Assembly: GCA_023428335.1 (NCBI GenBank)
Contig: JAEYYS010000383.1
Location: forward strand, 1 to 26,948
Reading direction: 5' to 3'
DNA from: Verrucomicrobiota bacterium
GTDB lineage: Bacteria > Verrucomicrobiota > Verrucomicrobiia > Verrucomicrobiales > Verrucomicrobiaceae
DNA length: 26,948 nt
Under the pieces are notes generated by a model that saw only the letters and a list, made by a program, of their open reading frames with translations, had not been told where the DNA came from and ran no database searches. This document shows, one piece after another, positions 22,896 to 26,948 of the stretch. The position numbers were made by a program, and so were the translations under genes. Numbering within the stretch: position 1 is the first letter of the stretch; every line of letters starts with the position of its first letter.

Positions 22896-24212
22896 ATGAA
22901 TCCCTCCTCCCTTCGTTCCTCCGGCAGCGAGCTGTCGCGCCGCACCCTGATGACCCGCATGGCGCAATCCTGCCTTGGGGTGGGTCTGCTGCCGTCGATG
23001 GAACATCTGTTCTCGTCGCGCGCCTTAGCCGCCGGTGAAGGCGCGGCGACGGCGGCGCAGGCGCCGACCGCGCGCAATGTCATCTTCCTGTACATGAACG
23101 GCGGCCAGAGCCACCTCGACACCTGGGATCCGAAACCCGGCAACACCGAGGTGATGGGCGCGACGAAGGCGATCAAGACCAGCGCCGACGGCGTGCAGAT
23201 CGGCGAGTACCTGCCGCGCACCGCGAAGCAAATGCACCACGCCTGCGTCATCAACTCGATGGCGACCAACACCGCCGCGCATGAGCAGGCCAACTACTTC
23301 ATGCACACCAGCTACGGCCTGCGCAGCACGATCAAGCATCCCGGCCTCGGCGCCTGGCTGAGCTTTTACCAGGGCCCGGGCAATCCGGCCCTGCCGCCCT
23401 ACGTCTTCATCGGCAACGACAGCCGCCACCCGGGTGCCGGTTACATGCCGAAGAAGCACGGCCCGCTCATGGTCAACAACCCCGAGTCCGGCCTGCAGAA
23501 CGCGCGCCCGGCGAAGGGGGTCACCGAAGACCGCTTTGCCATGCGCCGCGACCTCGCCCAGGTGCTCGACAGCGACTTCCAGAAGACCTGGGACGTGCCG
23601 GGCGTCAAGGCCTATGCGGACATGTACGACGATGCCGTGCGCATGATGAAGAGCGAGGACCTGGTGGCCTTCGACCTGAGCAAGGAACCCGAGGAACTGC
23701 GCAAGAAGTACGGCAAGGAAAGTTTCGGCCAGGGCTGCCTGCTCGCCCGTCGCCTGGTCGAACACGGCGTCCGCTTCGTCGAGGTCTCGCTCGGCAGCTG
23801 GGACACCCACACCGCCAACTTCATCACCACGCCGCGCCTGTGCGAAACCCTCGACACCGCGCTCAGCGCGCTGGTTCAGGATCTGGAGTCGCGCGGCCTG
23901 CTGCAGGAGACGATGATCGTCATCGCCTCGGAATTCGGTCGCACTCCCAAGATCAACCAGAACCAGGGCCGCGACCACTACCCGGTCTTCTCCTGCGTGC
24001 TCTTCGGCGGCGGCATCAAGGGCGGCCTCAAGCACGGCGCCACCGACAAGGACGGCGCGCAGGTGGCAGCCGACAAGGTGGGTCCGCCCGACCTCAACGC
24101 CACCATCGGCTACGCCCTCGGCCTGCCGCTCAGCCAGGTGATTTACTCCCCGAGCAAGCGCCCGTTCACCGTCGCCGACAAGGGCCAGCCGCTGGTGCAG
24201 CTGTTCGCGTGA
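22896..24212 (+). CDS. Tat-exported DUF1501 protein
   Basis: This is a 438-residue protein. The N terminus has a twin-arginine signal (SRRTLMTRM, Arg15-Arg16, then a hydrophobic stretch ending near ALAAG at 43-47), so export of a folded, probably metal-loaded protein is expected. DUF1501 belongs to the alkaline-phosphatase/sulfatase-like superfamily. Visible blocks are MNGGQSHLDTWDPKPG, SLGSWDTH, ASEFGRTP and GRDHYPVFSCVLFGGG, which supply the presumed metal ligands (Asp and His). The substrate is unknown. It forms the usual pair with the DUF1549/DUF1553 gene before it. It ends 6 bases from the convergent helicase stop. Confidence 0.94.
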   Translation: MNPSSLRSSGSELSRRTLMTRMAQSCLGVGLLPSMEHLFSSRALAAGEGAATAAQAPTARNVIFLYMNGGQSHLDTWDPKPGNTEVMGATKAIKTSADGVQIGEYLPRTAKQMHHACVINSMATNTAAHEQANYFMHTSYGLRSTIKHPGLGAWLSFYQGPGNPALPPYVFIGNDSRHPGAGYMPKKHGPLMVNNPESGLQNARPAKGVTEDRFAMRRDLAQVLDSDFQKTWDVPGVKAYADMYDDAVRMMKSEDLVAFDLSKEPEELRKKYGKESFGQGCLLARRLVEHGVRFVEVSLGSWDTHTANFITTPRLCETLDTALSALVQDLESRGLLQETMIVIASEFGRTPKINQNQGRDHYPVFSCVLFGGGIKGGLKHGATDKDGAQVAADKVGPPDLNATIGYALGLPLSQVIYSPSKRPFTVADKGQPLVQLFA

Positions 24213-24218
24213 CGGCCC

Positions 24219-26948
24219 TCAGTCCTCCTGGCGCAACGCCTCCTCGGCCTCCAGGCCGAAGAGGAATTCGAAGTCGCCCTTGTCGAGGGTGCTGGCGAAG
24301 CCGCCCTGGCCGAGGATGTTGGAGGAAAGCAGGCTCTTCTTCTGCTGCAGCAGCATGATTTTTTCCTCGATCGTGCCCTTGGTGATCATGCGGTAGGCCA
24401 TGACCGGCTGGGTTTGGCCGATGCGGTGGGCGCGGTCGATGGCCTGGGCTTCAACCGCCGGATTCCACCACGGATCGTAGAGGATGATGTAGCTGGCGGC
24501 GGTGAGATTCAGACCGCTGCCGCCGGCCTTGAGCGAGAGCAGGAAGACGCTGGCACCCTCGTCCTCCTGGAAACGGCGCACGACCTCGGCGCGGTTCTGG
24601 GTGGCGCCGGTGAGCCAGTAGTGCGGCACGCCCATGTCCTGCAGGCGGTCGCGCAGAATCTCGAGCATGGAGACGAACTGGCTGAACAGCAGGACCTTGT
24701 GGCCTTCGGCATGCAATTCCTCGATCAGCTCCAGGGTGGCGCCGAGCTTGGCGCTTTCTTCCGAGGCGGCGGAGGCGTCGGCCAGCACCGGATGGCAGCA
24801 AATCTGGCGCAGGCGGGTGAGCGCCTGCAGGATGGCGAAGCGGCGGCGCGTCAGCACCTCGAAGCCGGAGGCGGAAATGACCATCTGCTGGGCACGCGCC
24901 AGTTCCTCGCGGTAGCGGCGCGCCTGGGTCTCGCTCATCTCGCAGAGCAGGGTTTCCTCGCTGCGCGAGGGCAGTTCCTTGGCCACCTGCGACTTGGTGC
25001 GGCGCAGCAGGAAGGGCTTCAAGCGCGCGTGCAGCCGCTCGGAGGCGGCGGCATCCTTGCGGCGGTCGAAGTGGCGGTGGAAGTACTTGCGGTCGCCGAG
25101 CGCGCCTGGCGTGGCAAAGGTCATCAGGCTCCAGAGATCGAGCAGGCGATTCTCCACCGGCGTGCCGCTGAGCACGAGGCGGTTCTCGGCCTTGAGCTGA
25201 CGCGCGGCGCGCGCGGCCTTGCTGTCGGGATTCTTGATGTGCTGCCCCTCATCGAGGATGATGGCCAGCCATTTGACGGTCTCCAGCAGTTCGGCGCAGC
25301 CGCGCAACTGGGCGTAGTTGATCACCAGCACATGCTGCTCGCTGAGCAATCGCTCCAGGTCGAGCTCGTCCTTTTCACGCAGCACCTGCACGCGCAGTTC
25401 CGGCGCCGCCTTGGCGAACTCGGTGGCCCAGACATCGAGCACCGACTTCGGGCAGATCACCAGGCAGGGCCAGGCCTTGCGGTAGCGACCGCGCAGCCAG
25501 AGCACCCAGGCGATGCTCTGGATGGTTTTACCGAGACCCATGTCGTCGGCGAGGATGCCGCCGAACTTGTTCAGGCTGAGGTAGGCAAGGAAATGATAGC
25601 CCTCGACCTGGTACGGGCGCAGGGTGACCGTCAAACCCTCGGGCACGGCGGGTTTTTCATCGAGGCGCGCCTGCTCCATGCGCTGGGTGAGCATCTGCCA
25701 GGCGCGCGGATGGATGACCTCCTTGACGTTCTGCCCGGCGAGCTGGCGCCAGTGCAAACGGTGCGCCTCACCGGTGAACTCGTCGAGATCGAGACCCGCC
25801 TGGTCGAGGATCGTCTGCTGCTCCTCGGACAGCTCAAGCTTGACCCGCCGCCAAGTGCCATCGGCGAGTTGGACGAAGCCGCCCTTGGCGGCGATCAGGC
25901 GACGGATGTCGGCGGGCTTGAGATCGGCGCCGTCGACCTCAAAAATGAGGCTCAGGTCAAACCAGTCGATGTCGGCGGTCTGCGCCGCCTCCAGACGCAC
26001 GCGGGCGATGAGCGGATCAGCGAGGATCGTCTGCAGCCGCTCGTCGGCCTGCAGGTGCACACCTTGAGGCAGTCCCTGCGCCCAGGCCATGAAGTGCTCG
26101 GGGAAGGTCTTGGTCAGGCGCACGCGAAAGCCGTCCTGCTCGGGGTCATAGACCGCGCGCAGGTCGTGCAGGGCGGCCTCGGCGGCGGCGAGCGGGCTGC
26201 GGTCGCTGCACAGGATGGTGTCATCCTCAGGGCGACCGTCGAGCGCCGGCTGCCAGCCGCCGTGGCGCAGGACTTCGCGCACGCGGCCGTCGGGCGCCCG
26301 CGCCTCGATCTGAAACACAGCGTGTTCGGTGCCGCCGAGCGGCCCGCGGGCGACGCAACCGGCGCGGATGCCGACCTCGAGCACCTCATGGCGCACACGC
26401 GCGGCGAGTTCGGCCGGCAGCGGCAGGCCGAGCTTGTCGAGGAAAGTGATGCCGTCCTGGCTGGCAAGGGCACCGACCGGGATGGCAACTGGCTCCTCGA
26501 AGCGGGTATCGCCGGCAAACCAGAACGGGCCTTCAAAGAGAGTGTCGCCGCCAAGGTAAAGCGTGCGGGCTCCCGGCAGCACGCGCAGGGGCAACGGCGC
26601 CGGAGCATCGTCGGCGCGCACCAGGGTCAGGCGCAGTTGGCGACTGCCGGCATCCTCGTGCCCCTGCCAGCGCAGGGGTGCTTCCGCGCGCTGAAAGGGG
26701 GCTTCGTCGAGGGTGAGCAGGCGGCCGGCGAGGGCCGGCTGCTGAAAGAGCGAGCCCAACCAGCCGCCGTGAATGTCGAGATCGAAGCGGCAAAAGTCAC
26801 CGCTTGCACTCTTGGCCGGCCCGAGGCAGGCGAGCAGCAGCAGTTCAGCCTCGGCGGGCAGACGCAGGGCGCCGCGCTCCTGCTCGCGTGCGGCGGCAGC
26901 CAACTCCGCCAGGCTGACCGGCCGAAAGCCCGGTGCATCGTCCCAGAG
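24219..26948 (-). CDS. SNF2-family DNA-dependent ATPase/helicase (5' end outside window)
   Basis: The frame is open to the right edge, giving 909 visible residues; the only start inside the window is a TTG at 26903, and coding-like sequence continues beyond it. The N-terminal half (about 450 residues) is a bacterial SNF2-associated region with strands and little similarity I can name. The motor follows: ADDMGLGKT (motif I, near 25521-25560), the Walker B variant DEGQ (near 25236-25260), LSGTPVENRL and FLLRRTKSQVAKELP. The second lobe has VLLFSQFVSMLEIL, GGSGLNL and QAIDRAHRIGQT. Such proteins translocate on double-stranded DNA and remodel protein-DNA complexes; the Rad54/RapA-like bacterial group is implicated in transcription recycling or repair. 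A SWIM zinc domain, common in this type, would be off the window if present. Confidence 0.94.
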   Translation of the reverse strand, partial: LWDDAPGFRPVSLAELAAAAREQERGALRLPAEAELLLLACLGPAKSASGDFCRFDLDIHGGWLGSLFQQPALAGRLLTLDEAPFQRAEAPLRWQGHEDAGSRQLRLTLVRADDAPAPLPLRVLPGARTLYLGGDTLFEGPFWFAGDTRFEEPVAIPVGALASQDGITFLDKLGLPLPAELAARVRHEVLEVGIRAGCVARGPLGGTEHAVFQIEARAPDGRVREVLRHGGWQPALDGRPEDDTILCSDRSPLAAAEAALHDLRAVYDPEQDGFRVRLTKTFPEHFMAWAQGLPQGVHLQADERLQTILADPLIARVRLEAAQTADIDWFDLSLIFEVDGADLKPADIRRLIAAKGGFVQLADGTWRRVKLELSEEQQTILDQAGLDLDEFTGEAHRLHWRQLAGQNVKEVIHPRAWQMLTQRMEQARLDEKPAVPEGLTVTLRPYQVEGYHFLAYLSLNKFGGILADDMGLGKTIQSIAWVLWLRGRYRKAWPCLVICPKSVLDVWATEFAKAAPELRVQVLREKDELDLERLLSEQHVLVINYAQLRGCAELLETVKWLAIILDEGQHIKNPDSKAARAARQLKAENRLVLSGTPVENRLLDLWSLMTFATPGALGDRKYFHRHFDRRKDAAASERLHARLKPFLLRRTKSQVAKELPSRSEETLLCEMSETQARRYREELARAQQMVISASGFEVLTRRRFAILQALTRLRQICCHPVLADASAASEESAKLGATLELIEELHAEGHKVLLFSQFVSMLEILRDRLQDMGVPHYWLTGATQNRAEVVRRFQEDEGASVFLLSLKAGGSGLNLTAASYIILYDPWWNPAVEAQAIDRAHRIGQTQPVMAYRMITKGTIEEKIMLLQQKKSLLSSNILGQGGFASTLDKGDFEFLFGLEAEEALRQED

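Noticed and set aside
1..26948. CRISPR array, rRNA or tRNA genes
   Set aside because: No regularly spaced repeats and no recognisable structural RNA sequence were seen on either strand.

Overview
The window is a GC-rich chromosomal segment from a bacterium that is most likely a member of Verrucomicrobiota, with Planctomycetota as the second choice. The evidence is gene content: two large DUF1549/DUF1553 'planctomycete-type' proteins, a DUF1501 partner, a ThuA-like secreted protein, DUF2851, a CPXCG zinc-ribbon protein and a DUF1573-rhodanese pair. No rRNA, tRNA, CRISPR array or transposase was seen. Both edges cut genes: a DEAD-box RNA helicase enters from the left and a SNF2-family helicase runs off the right.

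Layout. (1) 1-3240, plus strand: RGG-tailed DEAD-box helicase, then DUF1573, rhodanese and M14 metallopeptidase genes in a tight run. (2) 3230-5951, minus strand: CPXCG protein, an 87-residue hypothetical and a secreted cytochrome-like DUF1549/DUF1553 protein, apparently one operon, divergent from a small membrane protein (6042-6380). (3) 6377-13092: a surface-polysaccharide block. It holds a minus-strand trio (methyltransferase, methyltransferase, GT4 glycosyltransferase) joined by 4-base overlaps, a plus-strand polyprenyl-phosphate sugar transferase with a sigma-54-like promoter, and a minus-strand pair (membrane GT2 and polysaccharide-deacetylase-like protein). (4) 13217-16037: an orphan histidine-kinase-like protein with a degenerate ATP-binding box, DUF2851 and a HAD phosphatase. 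(5) 16060-17337: an AT-rich island with two unrecognised genes, a strong terminator between them and an elaborate palindrome upstream. It abuts a YndJ-like membrane gene that looks as if it has lost its N-terminal half. (6) 17338-20454: YndJ remnant, ThuA-like protein, DMT transporter and elongation factor P. (7) 20678-24212: a DUF1549/DUF1553 plus DUF1501 pair separated by a degenerate heptad repeat. (8) 24219 to the right edge: SNF2 helicase.

Most of the window is core or common-accessory content for the phylum. The best candidate for something undescribed is the AT-rich cassette: a 67-residue protein gene, then a perfect hairpin plus eight T, then a 218-residue all-helical-looking protein whose ribosome site begins right after the T-run. 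Expression of the second gene would depend on read-through, an arrangement typical of an abundant small product paired with a scarce partner. Neither protein is recognised. Other points worth checking are the arginine-tipped elongation factor P, the putative sigma-54 control of polysaccharide synthesis and the degenerate kinase.
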